From Fusobacterium varium (lineage in GTDB: Bacteria; Fusobacteriota; Fusobacteriia; Fusobacteriales; Fusobacteriaceae), in contig JADYUE010000004.1 in the NCBI GenBank assembly GCA_021531615.1, positions 24,275 to 88,274 of the forward strand: DNA of 64,000 nt. Direction: 5' to 3'. Both the position numbers and the translations under genes were made by a program. Below the pieces are notes generated by a model. The model was given only the letters and a program-made list of their open reading frames with translations. It ran no database searches and was not told where the DNA came from. Below, piece by piece: positions 9,963 through 19,441 of the stretch; position 1 is the stretch's first letter, and every line of letters begins with the position of its first letter.

Positions 9963-11090
9963 TTATCTATTTTCACTTCTTACTTTTAAAATATATCTTG
10001 CTACTTCTACCATTCTATTTATATTTCTTTCAAAGAAGTATTTATAACTTTGGCAAAATCTATTTTCATATGTTCCATCTGCCATTAAATCTTTATGCCT
10101 TCTACAACCACCACGACATATTTTAAAATAATCACATGTCTTACATTTATCATTTACTTTTAAAGAAGAGTTTAAGAACTCCTGCTCTTTTTCACTTTTA
10201 AAAAGTTCTACAAAACTACTTTCATTTACATTTCCTACTTTATATTCATCTAAAACATAGAAGTCACAAGGATACATGCTACCATCAGATTCTAATACAG
10301 CATTCATATTACAATGTCCAACCATATCACAAGCTTCTGGTGCTTCACCTAAAATTATCTTAGTATAATTATCAAAATGTCTTACACTAATTCTCTTTCC
10401 AGATAAAATATCGTCAGCCCAAAGATTAAATGTTTCATCTAAAAATTTTCCATAGTCCTCTGCTGTAAGAGTGTAATCCTCTTCTTTAGAACAATTAAAA
10501 GCATCTAAACATGGAATAAATTGATAATATCTAAATCCATTATTTTTAAAGAAGTTATATATAAGCTTTCCATTTTGTGCTATTAATTTATTTACTACAC
10601 ACAAAATATTAAACCCTACTCCTGCTTTTGTAAGCATCTTTGTAGCTTTTAACACTCTTGAAAATGTTCCCTCTCCATTGGCATCAATTCTAAAAGTATC
10701 ATGGATATTTTTATTTCCATCAAGAGAAACACCTATTAAATAGTTATATTTCTTAAAAAGCTCCATCCATTTCTTATCTAATAAAGTTCCATTTGTTTGT
10801 AGAGAAAAATTAACTTGTATCTTATTCACATTATATTTTTCTACAAATTCATGGAATTTTTTAAAATACTCTATCCCTGCTACAGTAGGTTCTCCACCTT
10901 GAAAGGCAAAATTTGCTGAGTATTCTACATCTTCAAAAACTCTTTTCACCATATTTTCCAAAGTTTCATCATTCATTATTCCAAAGTTTTTTACTTCTCT
11001 ATTATCTGCAACATCATAATAGAAACAGTATTTACAACGCAGATTACAACTACTTGATGCTGGTTTTATCAATAAATTTAAGTTTCTCAT
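9963..11090 (-). CDS. Anaerobic sulfatase-maturating enzyme (radical SAM, SPASM domain)
   Basis: This 375-residue radical-SAM enzyme oxidises the active-site Cys or Ser of sulfatases to formylglycine without oxygen. Cys15, Cys19 and Cys22 form the C-x3-C-x2-C cluster site; AFQGGEPTVAG (near residue 63) and SLQTNGTLLD follow the anSME pattern. The C-terminal SPASM region has many cysteines (CDMVGHC, PCDFYVLDE, CKTCDYFKICRGGCRRHKD and a final FCQSYKYFF), enough for two auxiliary 4Fe-4S clusters. Its presumed substrate is the Cys-type sulfatase at 5698-7152. It is not in that transcription unit but is the last gene behind yihY, 18 bp downstream. Confidence 0.92.
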   Translation of the reverse strand: MRNLNLLIKPASSSCNLRCKYCFYYDVADNREVKNFGIMNDETLENMVKRVFEDVEYSANFAFQGGEPTVAGIEYFKKFHEFVEKYNVNKIQVNFSLQTNGTLLDKKWMELFKKYNYLIGVSLDGNKNIHDTFRIDANGEGTFSRVLKATKMLTKAGVGFNILCVVNKLIAQNGKLIYNFFKNNGFRYYQFIPCLDAFNCSKEEDYTLTAEDYGKFLDETFNLWADDILSGKRISVRHFDNYTKIILGEAPEACDMVGHCNMNAVLESDGSMYPCDFYVLDEYKVGNVNESSFVELFKSEKEQEFLNSSLKVNDKCKTCDYFKICRGGCRRHKDLMADGTYENRFCQSYKYFFERNINRMVEVARYILKVRSENR

Positions 11091-11108
11091 CTCTCCTCCA
11101 AAAATATT

Positions 11109-12377
11109 TTATTTAACTTCATCAATGTTAATATCCTTTAAAATCACTTCATAATTCTTATTCTCAACAATTTCAAAAAATATTTTATTCCTATTATTTA
11201 TAATCAAATCTATATTTTCACCATAATTTTCTAAAGCTGAAAAGATTCTTTGAAAATTTATTCTATCTATATTGTTAACAATAACATAGCTTCTATCATA
11301 TCTACTCTTCTCATTTATAACTTCAGCCACTATTCCATTATCTTCAAAAATTTCAAGAATATATAATACCAAATTATATGATAAATTATATTCCTCAGCT
11401 ATCTCCAATACTGTTGCTGGGTGCAGATCATCTCTATACCTTTTTATCAATTCATATATTATCATCAAAGTAGCACACTCTTTTGATTTAAAACTCATAT
11501 CCCTCACATTGAAACTATCTAATTTTAACTCTTTATTTTGAAGAAAATATGACAAATGAGCTCCTAAAATTACAAAGAACCACATAATTTTAAGCCAAAA
11601 GAAGAATATAAATATCCCTGAAAAACTTCCATATATCTTATTATAAGTTATAATCATAACTTGTAATAAGATAAAAAGATGTTGAAACCCTGCAAAAAAA
11701 AGTGTAACAAATATAGCTGAAAAAAATGCTGGGATAAATCTTACATTTGTATTAGGAATCAACATATATAATGCTGTAAAAAATAGTAGCAATGTTAAAA
11801 TAGGCACTAATTGAATAAGATATGGCGATATATCATATATTCCCTCTAGCTTTTTCCCTAAAATTATCATACTTCCATTAACAGTTAAAATTAATAGTGG
11901 AAACAATAAAAAACAAGCTACATAGTCAGTTATCTTTCTCAATATCATTCTTGTTTTAGATACCTGCCATATATCGTTAAATGCTTTCTCTATTATTGAA
12001 AACATTGTTATCAATGTCCAACCTAAAAATAAAAAACCTATCCCTGCTAAAACTCCACTTCTTGCATTTTCTAATAGATTTTCAGAGAAAGTAATAAGAA
12101 AATTTATCATCTCCTCATTTAATGGTGAATATTTATTTAACTGTTTAATTAGATTTTCTGCAACTCCCAACCAGTTTCCCAAACTAAATAAAATTGCAAA
12201 AATAGGGACTAGAGATAGCAAAGTATAAAAGCAAAGAGAGGTTACCCATAAAGCAGAGTTTGCCCTCTTATAATTTTGCAAAGCTCTTTTTACTCCAGAA
12301 ATAATATTAGACATTTTTCCTTGATTTGAAAGCTCCTTAAAAAAATAATCTGTCTTTTCTTTTATCTCCTTTGCCAC
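11109..12377 (-). CDS. YihY/BrkB family membrane protein with C-terminal winged-helix-like domain
   Basis: This 422-residue protein has a BrkB/YihY membrane core (about six transmembrane helices, residues 40-285, including TLLSLVPIFAILFSLGNW and the GSFSGIFIFFFWLKIMWFFVILGAHLSY pair of helices). The residues after about 300 look like a winged helix (HPATVLEIAEEYNLSYNLVLYILEIFEDNGIV) followed by an alpha/beta tail, which is common in long family members. The old name ribonuclease BN is not supported for this family; the role is unknown. It lies 16 bp after the exported protein and 18 bp before the maturase, so it is co-transcribed. Confidence 0.85.
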   Translation of the reverse strand: MAKEIKEKTDYFFKELSNQGKMSNIISGVKRALQNYKRANSALWVTSLCFYTLLSLVPIFAILFSLGNWLGVAENLIKQLNKYSPLNEEMINFLITFSENLLENARSGVLAGIGFLFLGWTLITMFSIIEKAFNDIWQVSKTRMILRKITDYVACFLLFPLLILTVNGSMIILGKKLEGIYDISPYLIQLVPILTLLLFFTALYMLIPNTNVRFIPAFFSAIFVTLFFAGFQHLFILLQVMIITYNKIYGSFSGIFIFFFWLKIMWFFVILGAHLSYFLQNKELKLDSFNVRDMSFKSKECATLMIIYELIKRYRDDLHPATVLEIAEEYNLSYNLVLYILEIFEDNGIVAEVINEKSRYDRSYVIVNNIDRINFQRIFSALENYGENIDLIINNRNKIFFEIVENKNYEVILKDINIDEVK

Positions 12378-12393
12378 TTCTCCTTACCCCTTT

Positions 12394-12861
12394 CTAATTT
12401 TCTACTGTATTAATTCTGTTATTTGCTTCATCTACCTCTGATGTATCTACTTTTTCTGTCATTGTACTAACTTCTTCTGTCTCAATAGATACTTCTGGTG
12501 CATTTATATCTCTATAATTTTTTTCAAAGCTATCTTTAGAAATAAAATAAACACTTGATAAATTTAATGGAGAAACTATATAATCCCCAACTCTTACTGC
12601 TTCTACTTCTCCATTTGAACTTTTCATATAAAAAGGATTTTCAGATGTTCCAAGTCCCTTTAATACATTTTTATCAACTTGAATTGCTTTTAATTCTTTA
12701 AATTTTTCAATCTCTTCTAATCCAACATATTTATATGTTTTAGAATTTTCAATAGGTATAAGTAATCTTTCCATTACATAATATTCTGGTATTATCTCCT
12801 TTGAGAAAGCTAAAGATACAGCTCCTATAAAAATAGCACAAACTAATAGTAATTTTTTCAT
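12394..12861 (-). CDS. Exported protein of unknown function
   Basis: This is a 155-residue protein with an N-terminal signal peptide (KKLLLVCAIFIGAVSLAFS, likely cleaved before KEIIPEY). The mature part is mostly beta-strand-like up to about residue 115, then a low-complexity tail rich in Glu, Val, Ser and Thr. I do not recognise a family. It is 9 bp downstream of htpX and 16 bp upstream of yihY, so it probably belongs to the same operon and works in the periplasm or at the envelope. Confidence 0.75.
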   Translation of the reverse strand: MKKLLLVCAIFIGAVSLAFSKEIIPEYYVMERLLIPIENSKTYKYVGLEEIEKFKELKAIQVDKNVLKGLGTSENPFYMKSSNGEVEAVRVGDYIVSPLNLSSVYFISKDSFEKNYRDINAPEVSIETEEVSTMTEKVDTSEVDEANNRINTVEN

Positions 12862-12870
12862 AATCTCCTC

Positions 12871-13713
12871 CTAAAAAGACATCTCTTCTAATTTTTTTAT
12901 TCTATCAGCAGTAGCAGGGTGTGTACTAAATAAGTTAGCTAACTTATTTCCTGCTAATGGACTTACTATAAACATGTTTTCTGTTGCTGGTGAAGCATTT
13001 GGCATAGGAATTCTTCTACTATAACTTTCAAGTTTTCTTAAAGCATTTGCTAAATATAGAGGGTTTCCACTAACTCTAGCTCCAAACTCATCAGCTTTAT
13101 ACTCTCTTGTTCTTGAGATTGCCATTTGTACAAGCATTGCAGCAATAGGTGCTAAAACTGCTACTAATATCAATGCTAAAGGGTTTGCTCCATCTCTATC
13201 ATCATCTCGTCTTCCACCACCAAATATAGCTGCCCATCTAGCCATATTTGCTAAAAATGTGATAGCTCCTGCCATTGTAGCTGCAACTGTACTAATCAAT
13301 ATATCTCTATTGTGTACATGTCCTAACTCATGTCCTATTACTCCTGAAAGCTCGTTATCATCAACTATATCCATAAGCCCTCTTGTAACTGCAACTGCTG
13401 CATGGCTAGGATTTCTTCCAGTAGCAAAGGCATTTGGTTGAGCTTCATTAATAATATAAACTTTTGGCATAGGAATATCAGCTTCATTAGCTAATCTACT
13501 TACTAACTGATAAAGATGTGTATTTTCTGCCACAGGTTGAGCTCCATACATAGATAAAACAATCTTATCACTAAACCAATAAGATATAAAGTTCATCATT
13601 CCTGCCATTATAAGTGCCATCAACATTCCTTGACGTCCACCAACAGCATTACCTATAATCATAAGAATAAAAGTCATTATTCCCATTAAGAAAAAAGTTT
13701 TTAAAGTTTTCAC
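12871..13713 (-). CDS. htpX: HtpX membrane zinc metalloprotease (M48)
   Basis: This 280-residue protein takes part in quality control of inner-membrane proteins. Two N-terminal transmembrane helices (residues 7-45) are followed by the zinc site HELGH at residues 128-132, two more hydrophobic segments (residues 140-200) and the third zinc-ligand region [13 protein letters not shown]. The C-terminal [16 protein letters not shown] is typical of HtpX. The start codon is GTG with an AAGGAG Shine-Dalgarno 8 nt upstream. It is the first gene of a four-gene operon ending with the sulfatase maturase. Confidence 0.93.
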   Translation of the reverse strand: MKTLKTFFLMGIMTFILMIIGNAVGGRQGMLMALIMAGMMNFISYWFSDKIVLSMYGAQPVAENTHLYQLVSRLANEADIPMPKVYIINEAQPNAFATGRNPSHAAVAVTRGLMDIVDDNELSGVIGHELGHVHNRDILISTVAATMAGAITFLANMARWAAIFGGGRRDDDRDGANPLALILVAVLAPIAAMLVQMAISRTREYKADEFGARVSGNPLYLANALRKLESYSRRIPMPNASPATENMFIVSPLAGNKLANLFSTHPATADRIKKLEEMSF

Positions 13714-13870
13714 CTTAACAGCTCCTTTATATTATTTATTTTTACATATTATATTATAACACTTTCCCATAGTAAAGGAATAGATAATTTTTTTCTTATT
13801 TCAAATACCATTAAAGAAATATAAAATAAAAAATCAACATGAAAAATAACTTTGATGATTTGAAAATACT

Positions 13871-13900
13871 TTGAATGATAATATAAAATTATGCTATAAT
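13871..13900 (+). promoter_or_regulatory. Promoter of the ppx-selenocysteine operon
   Basis: TTGAAT (13871-13876) and TATAAT (13895-13900) are 18 bp apart, with an extended -10 TGC just before the TATAAT. It lies about 38 bp upstream of ppx. No other convincing promoter is seen before selC, so it likely drives the whole operon. Confidence 0.72.
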
Positions 13901-13938
13901 TTACTAAAAGAAACTATAAATTATTAAGCGAGGAAATT

Positions 13939-15129
13939 ATGTATCAAGGTAAAAATATTAAAGGTATAATTGATATTGGAACAAACTCTTGTAGACTTTT
14001 CATTGCTGAATTAGAAAATACCAGTGAGGGAAAGAAAATAAAGAGGGAATTAGTAAAAGATGTTGAGATTGTAAAATTAGGAGAGGGAGTTAATAAAACT
14101 CATAATCTAAATCCTAATGCTATAAAAAGAACTTTAGATTGTTTAAAAAAATATAAAGAGAAAGCCTCTTCTTATGGTGTAGAAAATATTAGAGCTTTTG
14201 CCACTTCAGCTGTAAGAGATGCTGAAAATAGAGATATATTTTTACAAGAAGTTTCAAAGCTTGGGATAAAAATAGAGTGTATCTCTGGAAAAACTGAAGC
14301 TACTCTAAATTTTTTAGGAAACTCTCTTGTATTTAAAGATAGAATTTTAGTTGTTGATATTGGTGGTGGAAGTACAGAGTTTACCTTAGGAAAAGATAAA
14401 TCTATTGATTTTATTCAAAGTATCAATATTGGAGCTGTAAGAGCAACAGAAAAATTCTTTAGCGACAATGATTATTCAGAGGAAAAGCTAGAAAAATGTA
14501 AAGCTTGGATAAGAAAAAATCTTGAAATTTTAAAAAATATAAAAGATAGAGATTTTAAGTTAATTGGAGTGGCTGGAACTGCTACTACTCAAATATCTGT
14601 TAGAGATAAAATGGAAATATATGATAGTAGCAAAGTACATATGGCAACTTTAACTTTAGATGAACTTAAAGAAAACCTATCACTTTTTCTTTCAAAGAAT
14701 TTTGAAGAGAGAAAAAACATTATTGGTTTAGAAGAGAAAAGAGCTGATGTTATTATTGCTGGTACACTAATTTTACTTACAATTTTAGAAGAATTAAATC
14801 AAGATAAAATAATTATATCTGAATCAGACAATCTTAGTGGAGCTATAACAAGGGAGGAAGAAACAATGAGCGAAAGGTTAGAATGGATAATGGAGGCTTA
14901 TGAAAGCTTTAGAAAATCTTCTGGTAGAAGATTGATAGCTGGAAATATATTTGACTATTTTATGCAAGACTTTAGAGGAGAAATGGCTGATGCTTATGAT
15001 ATAGCTACTAAAGAGGAGATCAAAGAAGATATTAAAACTTTAGCTGATATTATTTATCAAGAGGAAGATAAGCATAAAAGAGAATTTTTAGTAGAAATTT
15101 TAGTTAATTTAGTTAAAATGTTAGGATAA
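13939..15129 (+). CDS. ppx: Ppx/GppA family exopolyphosphatase
   Basis: This 396-residue protein should hydrolyse polyphosphate or pppGpp. The ASKHA-fold motifs are present: IDIGTNSCRLFIAE at residues 10-25, FATSAVRDAENR near residue 95, EATLNFLG, and VVDIGGGSTEFT near residue 138. The phosphatase core ends near residue 305. The last 90 residues form an additional helical region (EWIMEAYESFRKSSGRR) that is not the usual HD domain. GAGG Shine-Dalgarno 7 nt upstream. The selD start is 14 nt after the stop, so it is the first gene of the selenocysteine operon; a functional link is not established. Confidence 0.85.
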   Translation: MYQGKNIKGIIDIGTNSCRLFIAELENTSEGKKIKRELVKDVEIVKLGEGVNKTHNLNPNAIKRTLDCLKKYKEKASSYGVENIRAFATSAVRDAENRDIFLQEVSKLGIKIECISGKTEATLNFLGNSLVFKDRILVVDIGGGSTEFTLGKDKSIDFIQSINIGAVRATEKFFSDNDYSEEKLEKCKAWIRKNLEILKNIKDRDFKLIGVAGTATTQISVRDKMEIYDSSKVHMATLTLDELKENLSLFLSKNFEERKNIIGLEEKRADVIIAGTLILLTILEELNQDKIIISESDNLSGAITREEETMSERLEWIMEAYESFRKSSGRRLIAGNIFDYFMQDFRGEMADAYDIATKEEIKEDIKTLADIIYQEEDKHKREFLVEILVNLVKMLG

Positions 15130-15143
15130 TCAGAGGTGAAAAA

Positions 15144-16175
15144 TTGAAAGAAAAACTATATTTAGATAGATGTTCAATTGGTGGTTGAGCAAGCAAAATA
15201 GGACCGGAGGTTCTTAGTGATGTTTTATCTACTCTTCCAAGTGTGGAAGATAAAAATCTGATTGTAGGTTTTGATAAGTCTGATGATGCTGCTGTATATA
15301 AATTAACTGATGAAATAGCAATGATACAAACATTGGACTTCTTTACTCCTATGGTTGATGATCCATATATTTTCGGACAGATAGCTGCTGCAAACTCTTT
15401 AAGTGATGTTTATGCTATGGGAGGAACTCCTAAAACAGCTATGAACATCGTTTGTTTTCCAGAAAAAATGGATATCAATATTTTAGGAGAAGTTTTAAGA
15501 GGAGGAGCTGAAAAAGTAGCTGAAGCTGGAGCTGTCTTAAGTGGTGGACACTCTATTCACGATCCAGAGATTAAGTATGGACTTTCTGTAACTGGTATAG
15601 CTCATCCTGATAAAATTTTAAAAAATCATGGTTGCCAAAATGGTGATATACTCATCTGTACTAAAAAACTTGGTACTGGTATTGTAACTACTGCATCTAA
15701 AGTAGGATTAGCAAGTGAAAATGCCATAAATACATCTATAAAAAATATGACTACTTTAAATAAATATGCTGGAGAGATAATTATCAAATATCCTGTTACT
15801 GCTTGTACAGATATTACAGGATTTGGTTTCCTAGGACACGCCTATGAAATGGCATCAAATTCAAATAAAACTTTGATATTTGAAAAAGATTTTATTCCTT
15901 TTATTGAAGAGGCTAAGGGGTATGCACAAGATTTTCTTATTACTACTGGAGGACAGAAAAATAGAAATTTTGTAGGTAACAATGTAGATTTTCAAAATGT
16001 CCCTCTATGGTTACAAGAGATTCTTTTTGATCCTCAAACTTCAGGAGGACTTCTATTTTCAATCCCTGCTCAATATGTCAGTGATTTGATGAGAGAGTTT
16101 TCTTCAGCTAATGTTGATGCTGTAATTATAGGAAGTGTTGTAGAAAAAGAGAAAAAATTTATTATTGTGAGGTAA
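15144..16175 (+). CDS. selD: Selenophosphate synthetase containing selenocysteine (in-frame UGA)
   Basis: SelD makes selenophosphate from selenide and ATP for selenocysteine synthesis. Translation from TTG 15144 (AGAGGTGA Shine-Dalgarno at 15132-15139) gives 343 residues and reads through one TGA at 15186-15188, residue 15, in the context CSIGG-U-ASKIGP. This is the position of the catalytic Cys17 of E. coli SelD, with the essential Lys three residues later (Lys18). A compact hairpin 11 nt after the UGA fits a bacterial SECIS. The rest matches SelD: DDAAVY, TLDFFTPMVDDPYIFGQIAAANSLSDVYAMGG in order, GGHSI, and DPQTSGGLL. Starting at 15243 would remove the catalytic loop. selA follows 3 nt later. 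Confidence 0.93.
15186..15188 (+). other. Selenocysteine codon UGA in selD
   Basis: The only stop-like codon in the selD frame. The flanking translation on both sides is SelD sequence, and the residue aligns with the catalytic Cys or Sec of the family. The tRNA-Sec, SelA and SelB needed to read it are encoded in the same operon. Confidence 0.92.
15200..15214 (+). promoter_or_regulatory. Bacterial SECIS hairpin in selD
   Basis: AGGACC (15200-15205) pairs with GGTTCT (15209-15214, one G-U) around a GGA loop. The loop is about 17 nt after the UGA and holds two guanines, as SelB-binding SECIS loops do. Pairing was done by eye. Confidence 0.7.
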
Positions 16176-16178
16176 AAA

Positions 16179-17549
16179 ATGAAAAATGAACTTTTTAGGC
16201 AACTGCCAAAAGTTGATATTCTTATGAATAATGCCTTATTAAAAGATCTTAGTCTTAATTTAGATTACAATAGTTTTTATGAAATAGTAACTACTGGAAT
16301 AGATACTTTTAGAAATAAAATAAAGAACAATGAGATCAATAGTTTTACAGAAGAGGAAATTATATACGAAATCATATTATTAGCTAAAAAAAATGAAGAG
16401 AGAAAATTTAAAAATGTTATAAATGGTACTGGAGTTATTTTACACACAAATTTAGGTAGAGCTATTTTTAGTGAAAGAGTAGCTGAAAAACTGAAAAAAA
16501 TAGTCACTGGTTACTCTAATCTTGAATTTGATCTAGCAACTGGTGGCAGAGGAAGCAGATATCAACTTTTAGAAGAGATTGTCTGCAAGGTTACAGGAGC
16601 TGAAGGAGCTATGCTTGTAAATAATAATGCTGCAGCTGTAATTTTATGTTTAAGTGAGTTTGCTAAAAATAAAAAAACTATTGTTTCTAGAGGAGAGTTA
16701 GTAGAGATAGGTGGTTCATTTAGAATCCCAGAGATTATGGAGCTGTCAGGAACTATTTTAAAAGAGGTAGGAACTACAAATAAAACAAATATTAGAGATT
16801 ACGAAAGAGCCATTGAAGAAGATACAGGAGTTCTTTTAAAAGTTCATACCTCTAATTATAAGATAATTGGTTTTACTGATTCAGTAAGTAAAAATGAGAT
16901 AGCTCAACTTGGAAAAGAAAACAGTATCATTACTATTGATGATATTGGTAGTGGAGTTCTTATTGACTATGAAAAATATGGTTTAAGCAAAGAGCCAACA
17001 GTTCAAGAAAGCTTAAAATCTGGTATAGATATAGTTACTTTTAGTGGAGATAAGATGCTAGGTGGAGCTCAATGTGGAATTATTGTAGGAAAAAAAGAGT
17101 TAATTGAAAGATTAAAGAAAAATCCTTTCACTCGAGCTTTTAGAGTTGATAAAATGAGCATTACTGTAATGGAAGAGATTTTTAGATATTACTTAGATGA
17201 AAAAAAAGCTATAAATGAAATTCCTGTTTTAAAAATGTTAACTGAAAAACCTGAAAAAACTAATATAAGAGCTGAGAAATTAAGAGATCTATTAAAAGAA
17301 AAAGGGATTGAAACAAGAGTAATTAAAACAGAAGCTTTAGTTGGTGGTGGAGCTATGCCAGACGAAAAAATTAGAAGTTATGGTGTTGCTTTTAAAAGTG
17401 ATATTCACTCTTTAGAAGAAAGATTTAGAAAATGTGATATTCCTATAATCGGCAGAACAAAAGAGAATATGTTTATTCTCGATCTAAAAACTATTAGAGA
17501 AGAGGAGTTTCAATATATTGTAGAAGAGGCAGAGAAAATAATATTATGA
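16179..17549 (+). CDS. selA: L-seryl-tRNA(Sec) selenium transferase
   Basis: This 456-residue PLP enzyme converts seryl-tRNA(Sec) to selenocysteinyl-tRNA(Sec) with selenophosphate. N-terminal domain LFRQLPKVDILMN is the usual SelA start. NGTGVILHTNLGRA (near residue 87), the Gly-rich ATGGRGSRY, the NNNAAAV cofactor site and the PLP lysine in SFSGDKMLGGAQCG (Lys292) are all present. VGGGAMP near the C-terminus is also typical. The stop overlaps the selB start (ATGA), so the two are translationally coupled. Confidence 0.95.
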   Translation: MKNELFRQLPKVDILMNNALLKDLSLNLDYNSFYEIVTTGIDTFRNKIKNNEINSFTEEEIIYEIILLAKKNEERKFKNVINGTGVILHTNLGRAIFSERVAEKLKKIVTGYSNLEFDLATGGRGSRYQLLEEIVCKVTGAEGAMLVNNNAAAVILCLSEFAKNKKTIVSRGELVEIGGSFRIPEIMELSGTILKEVGTTNKTNIRDYERAIEEDTGVLLKVHTSNYKIIGFTDSVSKNEIAQLGKENSIITIDDIGSGVLIDYEKYGLSKEPTVQESLKSGIDIVTFSGDKMLGGAQCGIIVGKKELIERLKKNPFTRAFRVDKMSITVMEEIFRYYLDEKKAINEIPVLKMLTEKPEKTNIRAEKLRDLLKEKGIETRVIKTEALVGGGAMPDEKIRSYGVAFKSDIHSLEERFRKCDIPIIGRTKENMFILDLKTIREEEFQYIVEEAEKIIL

Positions 17550-19441
17550 GAGATATTATAATAGGAACTGCTGGACATATTGATCACGGTAAAACTACTC
17601 TTGTTGAATTTCTCACAGGAAAAAATACAGATACTCTTCCAGAAGAAAAAAAACGTGGTTTAACTATTGATATAGGTTTTTCTTATCTTCAACTTGGCAA
17701 CAATAGAGTGGGAATAATTGATGTTCCAGGACATGAAAAATTTATAAAAAATATGGCTGCTGGAACTTCTAGCATAGATTATGTTATTCTTACTATTGCT
17801 TGTGATGATGGAATTATGCCACAAACTATTGAACATCTAAATATCGCTTCTATTCTTGGGGTAAAAAATGGAATTGTAGTTCTTACTAAAAGAGATTTAA
17901 TAGATCAAGAGAGATTAATCAATTTAAAAAAAGAGGTAGCAGAATTTCTCAAAGGTAGTTTTTTAGAAAATTCACAAATTATTGAGGTAAGTTTTAAAGA
18001 TCCTAGCTCCTTTGAAAATCTAAAAAATATCTTGTCCCAAGAGATTAAAAATATTAAGATAGATTTATATAAAAATAGGAAATTTAGATTGGATATAGAT
18101 AGAGTTTTCTCTGTTAAAGGGTTTGGAACAGTTGTTACTGGAACATCAAAAAACTCTGCTATAACTCTTGGTGATAGATTGATGCTCTATCCTCAAATGA
18201 AAGAAGTAGTTGTAAAGGGAATTGAAAATCATAATAATAAAGTTACAACTCTTGAGGCTGGAAATCGTTGTGCTTTAAACATAAATGGAGTAGATGCAAA
18301 AGAGATACATAGAGGTAATATTCTTGCTGAAAAAGATTCTCTTTTTATCTCCGATAGAATAGATTGTAATTTTTTTCTTCTTCCAAATAGTAATTCACTA
18401 AAAAATAATCAAAGAATTCACCTAAATATTGGAACTACAGAAGTTATTGGAAGAATTAAAATTTTTGGTAGTGATATTGTCTTACCAAATGAAACTGCCT
18501 TTATTCAAATTGAACTTGAAAAACCTTTAGTTTGTAATAAAGGAGATAGAGGTCTAATAAGAAATTTTTCACCAGTTATCACTATTGGTGGAATAGAGAT
18601 ATTAAATCCTCTAGGTAAAAAAGTTAAAAGAAAAGATTGTAACTACTTAGAGAATTTAAAAAGTCTAAATTCCAATAAAAAAGATGAACAGATAGAGAGT
18701 ATAGTAAAAAATAGCGATGAGTTATTCTTAACTATTGAAAAAATATCTCTACTTTTAGGAGAAAAAATAATTTCACCTTTAAATATAGAAAACATTATAA
18801 AAGTAGATGAAAATTATTATATACATGCTGATAATTTAACTACTTTAAAAAATAGAATTTTAGAGGATTTAAAAATATACCATGAAAAAAATAGGTTATC
18901 TTTAGGTATAAATATTGCTGAAATAAAAAGCAGATATTTTAAAGATATTTCAAGTAATCTTTATCAAAACTTTCTTAAATTACTAATTGAAGAAAATCTT
19001 ATAAAGATAGAGAAAAATTTTATATCACTTTTAGAGTTTCAACCTAAATTAAATAAAGAGGAGAAAAAATTAAAAGATCAAATTTTCTCTATTTACAAAA
19101 TTTTAGGATTTAAACCAGAAAATATAAATAGAGTTGCTGAAAATTTTAGTAACTTAGAGGAATTTAAAACCGTTCATCAATTTATGGCAGATAATAATTT
19201 TATTATTTATCTTGGAGAGGAAACATATATATTAAAAGGTTTTTTCTTAGAAGCTAAAAAGATTTTAATATCATATCTGCAAAAAAATCAAAAAATAACT
19301 TTAGGAGATTTTTCAAAGCTCTTAAATAGCAATAGAAAAACTTCTCTTTTACTATTAGAGAAATTTGATGAAGAAAAGATCACAAAAAGAATTGATAACT
19401 ATAGAATATTACTTTCAAAAGGAGATGGTTTTAATGATTAA
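17546..19441 (+). CDS. selB: Selenocysteine-specific elongation factor
   Basis: SelB delivers Sec-tRNA(Sec) to the ribosome at UGA codons marked by a SECIS. At 631 residues it has the usual length. The GTPase motifs are GHIDHGKTTL (residues 10-19), the KKRGLTID switch region, DVPGHEKF and TKRD. After the EF-Tu-like domains II-III and IV (to about residue 360), the C-terminal half holds a series of winged helices for SECIS binding, poorly conserved and Lys/Leu-rich here. The yedF start overlaps its last codons. It is the probable reader of the selD hairpin. Confidence 0.95.
   Translation: MRDIIIGTAGHIDHGKTTLVEFLTGKNTDTLPEEKKRGLTIDIGFSYLQLGNNRVGIIDVPGHEKFIKNMAAGTSSIDYVILTIACDDGIMPQTIEHLNIASILGVKNGIVVLTKRDLIDQERLINLKKEVAEFLKGSFLENSQIIEVSFKDPSSFENLKNILSQEIKNIKIDLYKNRKFRLDIDRVFSVKGFGTVVTGTSKNSAITLGDRLMLYPQMKEVVVKGIENHNNKVTTLEAGNRCALNINGVDAKEIHRGNILAEKDSLFISDRIDCNFFLLPNSNSLKNNQRIHLNIGTTEVIGRIKIFGSDIVLPNETAFIQIELEKPLVCNKGDRGLIRNFSPVITIGGIEILNPLGKKVKRKDCNYLENLKSLNSNKKDEQIESIVKNSDELFLTIEKISLLLGEKIISPLNIENIIKVDENYYIHADNLTTLKNRILEDLKIYHEKNRLSLGINIAEIKSRYFKDISSNLYQNFLKLLIEENLIKIEKNFISLLEFQPKLNKEEKKLKDQIFSIYKILGFKPENINRVAENFSNLEEFKTVHQFMADNNFIIYLGEETYILKGFFLEAKKILISYLQKNQKITLGDFSKLLNSNRKTSLLLLEKFDEEKITKRIDNYRILLSKGDGFND

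Noticed and set aside
15243..16175. selD as a 310-residue protein starting at 15243, or as a pseudogene broken by a stop
   Set aside because: The upstream frame is SelD sequence with only a TGA at the known Cys/Sec position, followed by a SECIS-like hairpin and a full Sec machinery in the operon.
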